A DNA stretch of 64,000 nt from Weissella oryzae SG25 (GTDB taxonomy: Bacteria > Bacillota > Bacilli > Lactobacillales > Lactobacillaceae). A program made the position numbers and the translations under genes. Location of the stretch: assembly GCF_000691805.2 (NCBI RefSeq), contig NZ_DF820493.1, positions 23,061 to 87,060 of the forward strand, in the 5' to 3' direction. Shown piece after piece: positions 10,000 to 18,260 of the stretch (positions are counted from its first letter, which is position 1; each line of letters opens with the position of its first letter). The notes below the pieces were generated by a model, which had not been told where the DNA came from, made no database searches, and saw nothing but the letters and a program-made list of their open reading frames with translations.

Positions 10000-10033
10000 T
10001 TATCTCTAAGCCTTTCAATTAGTGCTCAGGCTA

Positions 10034-10062
10034 AGTATAACAAAGAAACCGTTTCCTTTAAA
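10034..10062 (-). promoter_or_regulatory. Probable promoter of the yvlD-like/hprK operon
   Basis: Minus-strand extended -10 TGTTATACT (hexamer 10034-10039) with a weak TTTAAA -35 17 bases upstream (10057-10062). The spacer holds an imperfect palindrome GGAAACGGTTTC that resembles a degenerate cre. Confidence 0.4.
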
Positions 10063-10125
10063 ACCCATTATTGCATAAAAAAAGCATTTCCATCGCAAGG
10101 ACGAAAATACTTTAAGAACTAGCTT

Positions 10126-10296
10126 TTATTTGTTACGAGGACCAAACATACCTTCAAATGGTGAGTGTCCAGTATTAGCGACTTGCGTCAAAAACATCTT
10201 AACTGCTTGTTGTGATGATAATCCTTCATTACGGAAAACACTATCAACACGTTGCTTTACATCGTCTTCAATACGAATTTGAATTAACTTTTCCAT
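10126..10296 (-). CDS. RelB/DinJ-type antitoxin, orphan
   Basis: 56-residue protein with an N-terminal ribbon-helix-helix pattern (LIQIRIEDDVKQRVDSVF, then GLSSQQAVKMFLTQV), typical of RelB/DinJ antitoxins that bind both their toxin and their own promoter. GAGAG is correctly spaced for the ATG at 10296 and not for the upstream ATGs. No RelE/YafQ-like toxin reading frame adjoins it on either side, so it is either an orphan or acts in trans. Confidence 0.7.
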   Translation of the reverse strand: MEKLIQIRIEDDVKQRVDSVFRNEGLSSQQAVKMFLTQVANTGHSPFEGMFGPRNK

Positions 10297-10650
10297 TATG
10301 CGCATTCTCTCAGTCAAATTTATTATAAAAGTAATTATAAACTACATTATCAAAAAATGATATAGTTATTTTTGTAAGCGGAATATTCATAGTCATACAC
10401 ATATAAATAGTCATTTTTTAATCTGACATTCTTTCATTTTAAAGCATTTTTGTTTTCAATGGCCTTATATTATTTAGGTAATGATAATTCGCTAAATATT
10501 TGAGAACAAAAGTTCGTTTTTACAAACAGTTATATTACTAAAAGCTTTAAATTAGCAATATTATAGCATTTTGGGCTTGCAAGTATCTTACTCAATTAAC
10601 TTTTATGCTAATAGGCATAATTTTCTTCTTAAATTCGCTTAATATAATAG

Positions 10651-10684
10651 AAAAAACCGTTGATTCAAAGAATCAACGGTTTTT
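10651..10684. terminator. Terminator ending the ncRNA at 10.7-10.9 kb
   Basis: Perfect stem AACCGTTGATT / AATCAACGGTT with a short loop, with T6 following on the minus strand and A6 opposite. On the minus strand it ends a transcript that starts at about 10890. Confidence 0.85.
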
Positions 10685-10890
10685 AATTTGGCATGCTATT
10701 GTAAGACCGGCAATAGCTCCGGTGATGGTTACCCATCAGTCACCATACAGTTACAAGGTTTCCCTTGTAGTAGTCATCTGCAGCAGTAGTATTTCCACAA
10801 ACACTAACTACCCTCTCCGACATATGCGGTCGTTAATGAGAGGTGGCTAAAAAATTTCAAATAAATTGAAATCTCTCGACTCATCGCATG
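10685..10890 (-). ncRNA. Unassigned structured non-coding RNA
   Basis: A roughly 240-base transcript (including its terminator) is predicted on the minus strand. It has its own sigma-A promoter and terminator and no credible reading frame. Visible structure: a CCTCTC/GAGAGG stem (10812-10843), a GNRA hairpin ACAAGG-GAAA-CCTTGT (10753-10768), a second GNRA hairpin TGATGG-GTAA-CCATCA (10723-10738), and an ACCGG/CCGGT hairpin whose loop GCTATTG (10711-10717) is perfectly complementary to CAATAGC (10695-10701), a probable pseudoknot. CATGC at the 5' end can also pair with GCATG near the 3' end. It does not match the conserved cores I know for tmRNA, RNase P, SRP RNA or 6S RNA. Confidence 0.6.
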
Positions 10891-10896
10891 TAAGAA

Positions 10897-10925
10897 ATTA
10901 TAACAGCTCTTAGTCTATCTAGCAA
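10897..10925 (-). promoter_or_regulatory. Promoter of the unassigned ncRNA
   Basis: Minus-strand -35 TTGCTA (10920-10925), 17-base spacer ending in TGT, and consensus -10 TATAAT (10897-10902), so it is also an extended -10. The -35 overlaps the last codons and stop of the MFS gene. Confidence 0.75.
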
Positions 10926-12357
10926 GCCGATTCTTACTTCTTTTAGTTCTAATCCGCATTACTAAGCGAATAAAAGTTATTAACCAAGCGATTAACACCA
11001 ATATTGCCCCTAAAGTAAAGGCACTCTGCATCCCTTTTACGAAAACCAAATCGTGTCCTTGCGGATAAGCAACAACTTTTTTACCCATACTATTACTCAT
11101 TGAAAAATATAAGGCCGTTGTCACTGCTGATGTCCCAATAATCATGCCCAAATTACGTGCCAAGGCATTTAAGGCCCCCGCTACACCGAGTTGATTACTT
11201 GGTGCCGCCGTCATTATCAAAGCATTATTAGGCGTTTGGAAGAAGGCGGTTCCTAAACCAGCAAGAGCCATCAATAAAACAACAAAGCCCATGGCTGAAT
11301 TTGCATCAATTACCCGCCAACCAAACATCGCCAAGACTAATCCACTAAGTGCAAACAAAGTAACATATTCACGGTCATATTTATCAGCAATCATTCCTGC
11401 TAAAGGTGCCCCTATCATCATCGCAACTGGAATCGTCATCATATATAAGCCTGACCTTCCGGTTGAAAAGCCACGCAAATTTTCAAGATAGAATGGTAAT
11501 AAAACATTTGAGAAGAAATTAGTTGTAAACACCAATAATGAAGCAATTAACGACAGCGTAAACAATCCCGTTTTAAAAATCGTCAAATCCAATAAAGGTT
11601 CAGCCACTCGACGCTCCCAAATTATAAAGGTTCCCAACAAAAGCAAAGAAATTGCATCTAATAATAGCGATAATGGCGCTGTGAACCCGATCATTTGGGC
11701 TAAGTTAATCCCTAGGAAAAAGACTGTTATGAAACTAAAGAACAATCCTGCACCAAACCAATCAATCTTGATTGACCGGCTTGGTTGTTGATTCTTAGGA
11801 AAGAAGTAATTTCCTGCGATAATTGCCAGGATTCCAACTGGAACATTAATCCAAAATATATATGACCAAGGTAGATATTGCAAAATGATTCCACCTAATG
11901 CCGGCCCAGCAATTGAACCTAATGAAACAAATAATGCATTAAAGGACATGGCCCGTGCCCGCATAGCGAGTGGCGCAACATCAGTTGTAATCCCAAATGA
12001 ATTACTCATTGTCATAGAAGCGCCTAACGCTTGTATAACCCGAGCAAAAAGTAGAAATCCCAAACCAAAATTAAAGCCGGCCAATAAAGAACCCAAGGTG
12101 AAAATATAAGTTCCCCACTTAAAAACACGAATCTTGCCAACTTGATCCCCCAACCGACCAAAAAAAGTTAAGAGTCCTGAAATAACAATTAAGTAAATTG
12201 ATACCGTCCAGGTCGCCTGATTCATTGGAACTGATAGATCCCGCGACATGATAGGTAAAGCGATATTAACAATTGATGCATCTAAAGTTGACATGAAAGT
12301 AAATAGTCCTAAAGCCGTCATCGTCAACCATAAATGTTTACTACTTTTATTCTCCAC
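10915..12357 (-). CDS. MFS multidrug exporter, DHA2/EmrB type
   Basis: 480 residues with about 14 hydrophobic helices. The N-terminus carries the DHA2-family pattern STLDASIVNIALPIMSRDL (helix 1, with the membrane-embedded Asp), then WTVSIYLIVISGLLTFFGRL and the GRLGDQVGKIRVF motif A loop, and motif C-like ALGASMTMSNS. These proton antiporters usually export drugs or lipophilic cations; the substrate is unknown here. The start codon is GTG at 12357, with GAGG eleven bases upstream. Divergent from the universal stress gene. Confidence 0.85.
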   Translation of the reverse strand: MENKSSKHLWLTMTALGLFTFMSTLDASIVNIALPIMSRDLSVPMNQATWTVSIYLIVISGLLTFFGRLGDQVGKIRVFKWGTYIFTLGSLLAGFNFGLGFLLFARVIQALGASMTMSNSFGITTDVAPLAMRARAMSFNALFVSLGSIAGPALGGIILQYLPWSYIFWINVPVGILAIIAGNYFFPKNQQPSRSIKIDWFGAGLFFSFITVFFLGINLAQMIGFTAPLSLLLDAISLLLLGTFIIWERRVAEPLLDLTIFKTGLFTLSLIASLLVFTTNFFSNVLLPFYLENLRGFSTGRSGLYMMTIPVAMMIGAPLAGMIADKYDREYVTLFALSGLVLAMFGWRVIDANSAMGFVVLLMALAGLGTAFFQTPNNALIMTAAPSNQLGVAGALNALARNLGMIIGTSAVTTALYFSMSNSMGKKVVAYPQGHDLVFVKGMQSAFTLGAILVLIAWLITFIRLVMRIRTKRSKNRLAR

Positions 12358-12469
12358 TAACCTGCATACCTCATATATCTTTTGTGTGTTGTAACATTAT
12401 AACAATTTTTTTAAAGATTATTCATTATCCTTTCTATTCTAAACCGCTTTCATTTATTATTTCATGCGG

Positions 12470-12475
12470 TATAAT
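12470..12475 (+). promoter_or_regulatory. -10 of the universal stress protein gene
   Basis: TATAAT lies 40 bases before the start codon. The TTTCAT at 12448 is only a weak -35, and the bases around it (TGAAAGCGGTTTAG on the minus strand) resemble a degenerate cre. Confidence 0.45.
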
Positions 12476-12515
12476 ATATATATCAGACAGATTTGAAAAA
12501 GGACGGTATTTTTCC

Positions 12516-12965
12516 ATGGCAACAGAAAGCATGAACTACAAGAACATTTTGGCCCCCGTTGATGGGTCAGACATCTCAAAGCGCATCGTTGAAAAGGCCT
12601 CAGCTGTGGCTGTGCGTAACAATACACGTTTAGACCTACTTTACGTAATTGACACTAACTCACTTTCCGGTCTTGCTGGTATGTCAATTTCTGGCGACGT
12701 AGTCTACCAACTTGTCCAAGATGCTGAAGAAAAGTTAGCTGAATATAAAGCATTAGCCAGTAAAGAAGGCGTTTCAGATGTTGATATTCACGTTCGTTTT
12801 GGTTCTCCTAAGACTGTTATTGCCCGTGACTTTCCAGCCGACCATGACACTGAACTAATCATGCTTGGTAAATCTGGCTTAAACGCGCTTGAGCGCTTGC
12901 TAGTTGGATCAGTTACCGCCTTTGTTATCCAAAATGCTACAGTTGACGTTTTGATTGTTCAATAG
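12516..12965 (+). CDS. Universal stress protein (UspA family)
   Basis: 149 residues. Seen: N-terminal NILAPVDGSDISKRIVEKA, DLLYVID, and the C-terminal ATP-binding signature MLGKSGLNALERLLVGSVTAFVIQNA, which conforms to the G-2x-G-9x-G-S type of nucleotide-binding Usp. Such proteins help survival in stress or stationary phase, with no single defined reaction. AAGGA lies twelve bases before the ATG at 12516. The frame is open upstream, but that extension is not Usp-like. Confidence 0.92.
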   Translation: MATESMNYKNILAPVDGSDISKRIVEKASAVAVRNNTRLDLLYVIDTNSLSGLAGMSISGDVVYQLVQDAEEKLAEYKALASKEGVSDVDIHVRFGSPKTVIARDFPADHDTELIMLGKSGLNALERLLVGSVTAFVIQNATVDVLIVQ

Positions 12966-12990
12966 GCTATACTACTATATTAATCAGCAG

Positions 12991-13022
12991 CGATACCTTA
13001 TAATTGAGGTATCGTTTTTTTT
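12991..13022 (+). terminator. Terminator of the universal stress gene
   Basis: Stem CGATACCT / AGGTATCG with an 8-base loop, followed by T8. Confidence 0.85.
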
Positions 13023-13046
13023 ATAAATTATAAGTAAGGGGATCAA

Positions 13047-13865
13047 ATGAAAAAAATTCCAATTCAAGCCTGGGCCTTGGGTGTTGTAAGTATCGCAATT
13101 ATTGGTGCAGTCATTTTTGCATTGAACAAACCCAACACCGCTTCTGACAACAACGCAGCCAACAGTTCTTCAAAATTAACTGCTAGCCAAAATGATGGCA
13201 AAAGTCAAAGTCAATTAAATCAATTGGCCTTACCACAGCTTTCAAAAGCAGTTGCTTCAGATGAAAGTGTTGTCTTAATCAAAACCTCAATGGGTGATAT
13301 TAAGATTAAGCTTTTCAATACCTACGCGCCCTTGGCCGTCGATAATTTTATCACGCATGCTAAGGCCGGTTATTATAACAACACAATTTTTCATCGTGTT
13401 ATCAATAATTTTATGATTCAAGGTGGTGACCCAAAGGGTAACGGAACTGGTGGTAATTCAATTTGGCAAGGTAACAATAGCAAGATTGATAGCGGTTCTG
13501 GCTTTAAAAATGAAACATCTTCTTCGCTTTACAATATCCGTGGCGCACTTGCAATGGCTAATACTGGTCAAAAAGATTCGAATGGTTCGCAATTCTTTAT
13601 TAATCAAAACCCAGTTGACCAGACTGGCAACATTGATAAGAGTGCTTATCCAAGTAAAATCTACAAGGCCTACAAAAACGGTGGTAACCCTGGCCTTGAC
13701 GGTAGCTACACTGTCTTTGGTCAAGTAATCAGTGGTATGGACGTTGTTGATAAAATTGCCAAGAGCAAAGTCGATAGCAATGACAAACCCAAAACCGCAA
13801 TTCAAATTTCTGAGATTCAAGTTACTACAGAAGCACCGCTTAACCTACCCGCCGATGCTCAATAA
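13047..13865 (+). CDS. Membrane-anchored cyclophilin-type peptidyl-prolyl isomerase
   Basis: 272 residues: one N-terminal transmembrane anchor (about 9-25, VVSIAIIGAVIFAL) without a lipobox Cys, a Ser/Asn/Gln-rich linker (30-70), then a cyclophilin domain. Signatures: TSMGDIKIKLFNTYAP, FHRVINNFMIQGGDP with the catalytic Arg, ALAMANTGQKDSNGSQFFI and YTVFGQVISGMDVVDKI. It should catalyse prolyl isomerisation for folding of exported proteins on the outer face of the membrane. AAGGGG precedes the ATG. Confidence 0.93.
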   Translation: MKKIPIQAWALGVVSIAIIGAVIFALNKPNTASDNNAANSSSKLTASQNDGKSQSQLNQLALPQLSKAVASDESVVLIKTSMGDIKIKLFNTYAPLAVDNFITHAKAGYYNNTIFHRVINNFMIQGGDPKGNGTGGNSIWQGNNSKIDSGSGFKNETSSSLYNIRGALAMANTGQKDSNGSQFFINQNPVDQTGNIDKSAYPSKIYKAYKNGGNPGLDGSYTVFGQVISGMDVVDKIAKSKVDSNDKPKTAIQISEIQVTTEAPLNLPADAQ

Positions 13866-13890
13866 TTAATTAAAACTTTTAATATCAACG

Positions 13891-13942
13891 AAAAACAGCC
13901 TGAGTTAGTGACGCTTATACATCACTAACTCAGGCTGTTTTA
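13891..13942. terminator. Bidirectional terminator between ppi and potD
   Basis: A 17-base-pair perfect stem (ACAGCCTGAGTTAGTGA and its complement) with a 10-base loop and A/T runs on both sides, between convergent genes. Confidence 0.9.
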
Positions 13943-13989
13943 TTGTGCCCCAACTTAAAAAGTAAATCTTTAATGGAAGATTTTTAATT

Positions 13990-15075
13990 TTATTGGTGCA
14001 TCTTTACTTGTAACCATAAATCATTATATTGCTGCGTCCAGTAAGGTGATAGGTTACGATAAACTTCTTTACCCTTTAGCTGCTCACTCGTTGGATACCA
14101 CTCACGGTCTTGGGTTAGCGATTTAGGCAAGTACTTCAATGCTCCCTTATTTGGCGTTGAATATCCTACCCATTCAGCATTTTGTGCCGCATTGCGTGGA
14201 TCTGACATGAAGTTTAAGAAGGCATAAGCTGCCGGTTTGTTCGCTACCGTCTTTGGGATTACGAGGTTATCAACCCACATATTCCCAATCCCCTTTGGAA
14301 TCACGTATTTAATATGTGGATTTTGTGCCGCCATCTCGGCTGCTTGACCTGAATAAACAACAGCCAAACTGCTTTCGCCACTAACCATATAATTCATAAT
14401 CTCATCAGCTAAAATTGCTTGGGTATTGGGTGCTAGTGCCATCAACTTCTTGGCAGCAACATTCAAAGCCATGCTACTGGTTGTATTGACTGATTGATTA
14501 TCCGAAGCCAAAGCAACACCCAACATATCACGGGCAGAATCAGTCAGCATAATTTTACCATTCCACTTATCTGACCATAAATCATTCCACTCTTGGATTT
14601 CACTGCGCTTAACGCGTTGATCATTATAAGCAATCCCTAGCGTACCCCAGAAATAAGGTAGTGAATAATGGTTATTAGGGTCAAAAGCCAAGTTCATATA
14701 TTCTGGATCATAATATTTAACGTTTGGAATTTTATTTAAATCTAGGGGTTCTAATAACCCTTCCTGCCGCATCTTATCAACCATATAATCGGAAGGCACA
14801 GCAATATCATACGCTGTACCACCCTGCTTGACTTTAGTATACATTGCTTCATTTGAATCAAAAGTAACATAGTTCACTTGGTAACCAGTTTGCTTTTCGA
14901 ACTTCTTAACCAGACTCGGGTCGATATACTCACCCCAATTATAAATTGTCAAAACGTTATTAGTTCGTGAAGCGCGATGAACCGGCTGTTGTGCTCGCAT
15001 TAATTGAAAGCTAAGCGCTGCTAAGATTACAACCACAATTGTAATAATTGCTGAAAAAATACCTAGGCGTTTCAT
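13990..15075 (-). CDS. potD: Spermidine/putrescine ABC transporter substrate-binding protein
   Basis: 361 residues. N-terminal hydrophobic signal or anchor (residues 5-25, IFSAIITIVVVILAALSFQL) without a clear lipobox Cys. The mature part has the PotD pattern: LTIYNWGEYIDPSLVKKFEKQ, VTFDSNEAMYTK, YDIAVPSDYMVDKM, YFWGTLGIAYN and the C-terminal WVGYSTPN. It captures polyamines outside the cell for PotBC. The ATG overlaps the potC stop by one base (TAATG). Last gene of potABCD. Confidence 0.95.
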   Translation of the reverse strand: MKRLGIFSAIITIVVVILAALSFQLMRAQQPVHRASRTNNVLTIYNWGEYIDPSLVKKFEKQTGYQVNYVTFDSNEAMYTKVKQGGTAYDIAVPSDYMVDKMRQEGLLEPLDLNKIPNVKYYDPEYMNLAFDPNNHYSLPYFWGTLGIAYNDQRVKRSEIQEWNDLWSDKWNGKIMLTDSARDMLGVALASDNQSVNTTSSMALNVAAKKLMALAPNTQAILADEIMNYMVSGESSLAVVYSGQAAEMAAQNPHIKYVIPKGIGNMWVDNLVIPKTVANKPAAYAFLNFMSDPRNAAQNAEWVGYSTPNKGALKYLPKSLTQDREWYPTSEQLKGKEVYRNLSPYWTQQYNDLWLQVKMHQ

Positions 15076-15887
15076 TATTTAATCACCCCCGCACGCTTGC
15101 TACGAATTCCGCGTACTGATATGAAATAATAAATTACAACCAGTAACAATGAAATTACAAACATTAAGGCTGACAAGGCATTAATTGATAGGTCAATTCC
15201 AGTTCGTGCTCGCGAGTAAATTTCAACTGATAGCGTTGAAAAATCCGAACCAGTAACGAAAAACGTTACTGCGAAGTCATCCAAGGAGTAGGTAATCGCC
15301 ATAAAGAAGCCAGCCAAAATTCCTGGCCAAGCATAAGGCAAAATGATTCGACTCAAAACTTGTTGGCTATTAGCCCCTAAGTCATGGGCCGCCGTGATTA
15401 AGTCACGGTTCATCTCTTCTAGCCGTGGTAATACCATCAAAACGACGATTGGAACCGAAAAGGCCACATGGGAGAGTAATACTGTAATAAAACCTAGTTT
15501 TACACCCAGAAGCGTAAATAGAATCAAAAACGAAGCCCCAATGATAACATCAGGTGAAACCATTAAGATGTTATTCAATGATAATAGGGTTGTCTTGAGA
15601 CTTCGGCGCTTAGCATTATAAATTCCCAAGGCCCCAAAGGTACCAATCAGCGTTGCTAGTAACGCTGATAAGAGTGCCACAATAAAGGTATTTACTAAGA
15701 TATCCATCAACCGTAAATCAGCAAACATGTCTGCATAATGACTCAAGGAAAAGCCTGAAAAATTATGCATGTAGTCCCCAGCATTGAAAGAATAAAAAAT
15801 TAGATAGAAAATAGGCGCATACATCAAAATAAATACAAAAATCAGGTAACCGTTGGCCCATTTTGATTGCTTTACTGTTGTTTGCAT
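15075..15887 (-). CDS. potC: Spermidine/putrescine ABC transporter permease
   Basis: 270 residues with six predicted transmembrane helices and the inner-membrane permease EAA-loop pattern LITAAHDLGANSQQVLSRIILP (about 160-180), which docks on the ATPase PotA. FSLDDF-like AITYSLDDFAVTFFVTG is characteristic of PotC. Overlaps potB by one base at its start and potD by one base at its end, indicating translational coupling. Confidence 0.95.
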   Translation of the reverse strand: MQTTVKQSKWANGYLIFVFILMYAPIFYLIFYSFNAGDYMHNFSGFSLSHYADMFADLRLMDILVNTFIVALLSALLATLIGTFGALGIYNAKRRSLKTTLLSLNNILMVSPDVIIGASFLILFTLLGVKLGFITVLLSHVAFSVPIVVLMVLPRLEEMNRDLITAAHDLGANSQQVLSRIILPYAWPGILAGFFMAITYSLDDFAVTFFVTGSDFSTLSVEIYSRARTGIDLSINALSALMFVISLLLVVIYYFISVRGIRSKRAGVIK

Positions 15888-16696
15888 TAGCGATCACCCC
15901 GCCGTTTCCGATCACGGGTCACATACATCGTCAAGCCCATCGCAATAATCAAAACAATTCCAATGGTAGAACCCATACCCCAATTTTGTGTTACTAAGAA
16001 GTGTTCCTCAACCGCCGTTCCTAAGTTAATAACCTTATTTCCACCAATCAAACGGGTCACCATGAAGAGTGATAGTGTTGGAATAAAGACTGCTTGAATT
16101 CCCGCGCGAACACCACTCCAAGTCAACGGGAAAATCACTCGTCTTAGGGCTTGCCAAGGTGTGGCTCCTAAATCACGAGCAGCATTAACCAAACTAGGAT
16201 TTAAGTCAATTAAGGCATTAAAAATCGGCATAATCATAAAGGGAATTTGAATATAGGCCGCCACTAAAATAAAAGATGTATTAGTAAATAGTAATTGTTG
16301 CCGACCTAAGCCGATAAAAGCTAAAAAGTTATTCACTGAACCATCTTGCGCAAATAGGCCAATAAAAGCATAAGTCTTTAATAATAAATTAACCCACGTT
16401 GGCAAAATAACTAATAATAACCAAAACTGTCGATTCTTTAACCGTGTCAAAAAATAAGCCATCGGATATGAGATTAGCAGGGTCACCGCAGTAACCACAG
16501 CCGCAATCCAAAGCGAATTTAACGTCATACGAATATATGTCCAAGAATCAAAGAAATTAAAATAGTTACTAATTGTAAAATTACCACTGTAATTTTTAAA
16601 ACTTTGCACTAGTAATAAAATTAGCGGAGAAATCACAAATAAAAGAATCCATAGATAGTATGGAAGAGTATAAGTCGAAAGCCTTTTAGTCCGCAT
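15887..16696 (-). CDS. potB: Spermidine/putrescine ABC transporter permease
   Basis: 269 residues with six helices. The EAA loop is [22 protein letters not shown]. The frame is open upstream to 16744, but a purine-rich GGAGGAGGAAG ends six bases before the ATG at 16696, so that start is chosen. This makes an 11-base overlap with the end of potA, whose poly-Glu tail encodes this Shine-Dalgarno. Partner of potC in the membrane channel. Confidence 0.95.
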   Translation of the reverse strand: MRTKRLSTYTLPYYLWILLFVISPLILLLVQSFKNYSGNFTISNYFNFFDSWTYIRMTLNSLWIAAVVTAVTLLISYPMAYFLTRLKNRQFWLLLVILPTWVNLLLKTYAFIGLFAQDGSVNNFLAFIGLGRQQLLFTNTSFILVAAYIQIPFMIMPIFNALIDLNPSLVNAARDLGATPWQALRRVIFPLTWSGVRAGIQAVFIPTLSLFMVTRLIGGNKVINLGTAVEEHFLVTQNWGMGSTIGIVLIIAMGLTMYVTRDRKRRGDR

Positions 16697-17792
16697 TCTC
16701 TTCTTCCTCCTCCTCATATTTCTCCAAACGAGCATCAAAATCATCTTCTGATTCGTTCAAACGCATAATATGAATATCTTCTGGATCGAAAAAAAGACCT
16801 CGCCGTTCCCCTAAGACAGCGGCATTCGTTGCCTGGACTTTCCACTCATTTTGATCATCATCATGGGCGGTAATTTCATAGTAATCACCTCTAAATGACT
16901 GATCATCAATCGTAACTACTAATTTACCTTGCCCTTCATCGACCAAATCCAAATCTTCTGGTCGCAAAACAACATCAACGGCTTCATTTGGTCGCATACC
17001 ACCGTCAACATTTTCGAAGTCCTTACCGACAAAATGTACCAAATAGTCTTCCTTCATGATTCCAGGAATAATATTTGATTCACCAATAAAGTCAGCCACA
17101 AATCGGTTAATTGGCTCATCATAAATATCAACTGGCGTACCATTTTGAACAATTTCGCCATCATTAGTTAAAAAGATCCAATCTGACATTGCCAAGGCTT
17201 CTTCTTGGTCGTGGGTTACAAAGATAAACGTAATCCCCAGCCTTTGTTGAATTTCACGCAATTCATATTGCATCTGCTTACGCAACTTATAATCAAGGGC
17301 TGACAGGGGTTCATCCAGCAATAAAACCTTTGGTTCATTTGCCAGTGCTCGCGCAATTGCAACACGCTGCTGTTGACCACCTGATAGCTCACTAATTTCA
17401 CGGTTTTCTAGACCTGACAACTTTACTAAACCAAGCATTTCCGTCACTTTAGCCGTAATTTCATTCTGGGGTTTCCCCTTAATTGTCATTCCAAAAGCCA
17501 CGTTCTCAAATACATTCATATTTGGGAAAAGAGCATAATTCTGGAAGACAGTATTAACTGGTCTTTTCTCGGCAGGAATATCGTTAATTCGTTTTCCTTC
17601 AAAAATAATATCGCCTTCAGTCGCATCAATCATACCGGAAATCAGACGTAAAATAGTTGTTTTACCAGAACCAGATGGTCCCAAAAGGGTATAGAACTTA
17701 CCTGCTTCAATTTCAAAATCTACATTTTTTAAGACTAAAGTATCACCAAAGCTTTTGGCAACATGCTTAAATTCAATAATTGGCTGTGTCAA
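16686..17792 (-). CDS. potA: Spermidine/putrescine ABC transporter ATP-binding protein
   Basis: 368 residues. Walker [10 protein letters not shown] (about 38-46), Q-loop [11 protein letters not shown] signature [16 protein letters not shown], Walker [13 protein letters not shown], and switch His in [10 protein letters not shown]. The C-terminal TOBE domain (residues 250-350) ends in an acidic EEEEE tract. It energises polyamine import. The start codon is TTG at 17792, with AAAGGTGG nine bases upstream. The out-of-frame ATG four bases earlier is not used. First gene of potABCD; murB, a common upstream partner, is not present. Confidence 0.95.
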   Translation of the reverse strand: MTQPIIEFKHVAKSFGDTLVLKNVDFEIEAGKFYTLLGPSGSGKTTILRLISGMIDATEGDIIFEGKRINDIPAEKRPVNTVFQNYALFPNMNVFENVAFGMTIKGKPQNEITAKVTEMLGLVKLSGLENREISELSGGQQQRVAIARALANEPKVLLLDEPLSALDYKLRKQMQYELREIQQRLGITFIFVTHDQEEALAMSDWIFLTNDGEIVQNGTPVDIYDEPINRFVADFIGESNIIPGIMKEDYLVHFVGKDFENVDGGMRPNEAVDVVLRPEDLDLVDEGQGKLVVTIDDQSFRGDYYEITAHDDDQNEWKVQATNAAVLGERRGLFFDPEDIHIMRLNESEDDFDARLEKYEEEEEENAD

Positions 17793-17918
17793 TCATAGAT
17801 ACCACCTTTCTTAACAGTGACTTTAATTATATAATTATTCGCTTATAAAATAAAGACAGGTCCTTTACTATCAAGCAATCAATTTTTAAATGCACTCACT
17901 TAAGAATCATAGAGAAGA

Positions 17919-18128
17919 TTAATAATTAAGAATTTTTACAGTAAAGCCGACCTCATTTAATTGTGTTTGTAGAGTCTCAATTTCGTTCTTATCAGAATAC
18001 TTTAACGCCTCATCAATTTCTGACGTCATATTTAAACGGTGATAAACATTAAAGCCAGCAAAATAAGCTGGTTTAGTTTCTAATGGAATTTCTCCATTTT
18101 CAATAAATTCGAGATAATATTCTGCCAT
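17919..18128 (-). CDS. Small hypothetical protein, 69 residues
   Basis: Acidic, soluble-looking protein (starts MAEYYLEFIENGEIPLETKP, ends EVGFTVKILNY). No Cys, signal or membrane segment. The family is not recognised. AAAGGCGG is a good Shine-Dalgarno, and a promoter with an overlapping cre-like operator lies directly upstream, which supports it as a real, carbon-regulated gene. Monocistronic between fusA and potA. Confidence 0.7.
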   Translation of the reverse strand: MAEYYLEFIENGEIPLETKPAYFAGFNVYHRLNMTSEIDEALKYSDKNEIETLQTQLNEVGFTVKILNY

Positions 18129-18154
18129 TATTAATAACCGCCTTTCGTGCTTTT

Positions 18155-18192
18155 AGTATAAAACAACTTATCGAGTGATGAAAGCGCTTTTA
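18155..18192 (-). promoter_or_regulatory. Promoter with overlapping cre upstream of the 69-residue gene
   Basis: Minus-strand -10 TATACT (18155-18160) and weak -35 TTTCAT (18178-18183) with 17-base spacing. TGAAAGCGCTTTTA (18179-18192, plus-strand reading) matches the cre consensus at 13 of 14 positions and covers the -35. Confidence 0.55.
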
Positions 18193-18202
18193 TTAAATAG
18201 CA

Positions 18203-18237
18203 ATAAAAAAGCGTATTACTAATAATAGTAATACGCT
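18203..18237 (-). terminator. Terminator of rpsL-rpsG-fusA
   Basis: Stem GCGTATTAC / GTAATACGC with an 8-base loop followed by T6 on the minus strand, about 25 bases after the fusA stop. Confidence 0.85.
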
Positions 18238-18260
18238 TCTCTATTTTTCTTAGCTTAAGC

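Noticed and set aside
10077..10116. Possible terminator downstream of the orphan antitoxin
   Set aside because: The AAAGTATTTTC / GGAAATGCTTT pairing has too many mismatches to call.
10605..10850. 81-residue plus-strand frame
   Set aside because: It crosses the terminator and hairpins of the structured ncRNA; low-quality composition and no Shine-Dalgarno.
10685..10890. Assignment of the ncRNA as 6S, SRP, RNase P or an M-box
   Set aside because: None of the conserved core sequences of these classes could be found; short resemblances (CTGCTGC, GGTGATGG) were isolated and out of context.
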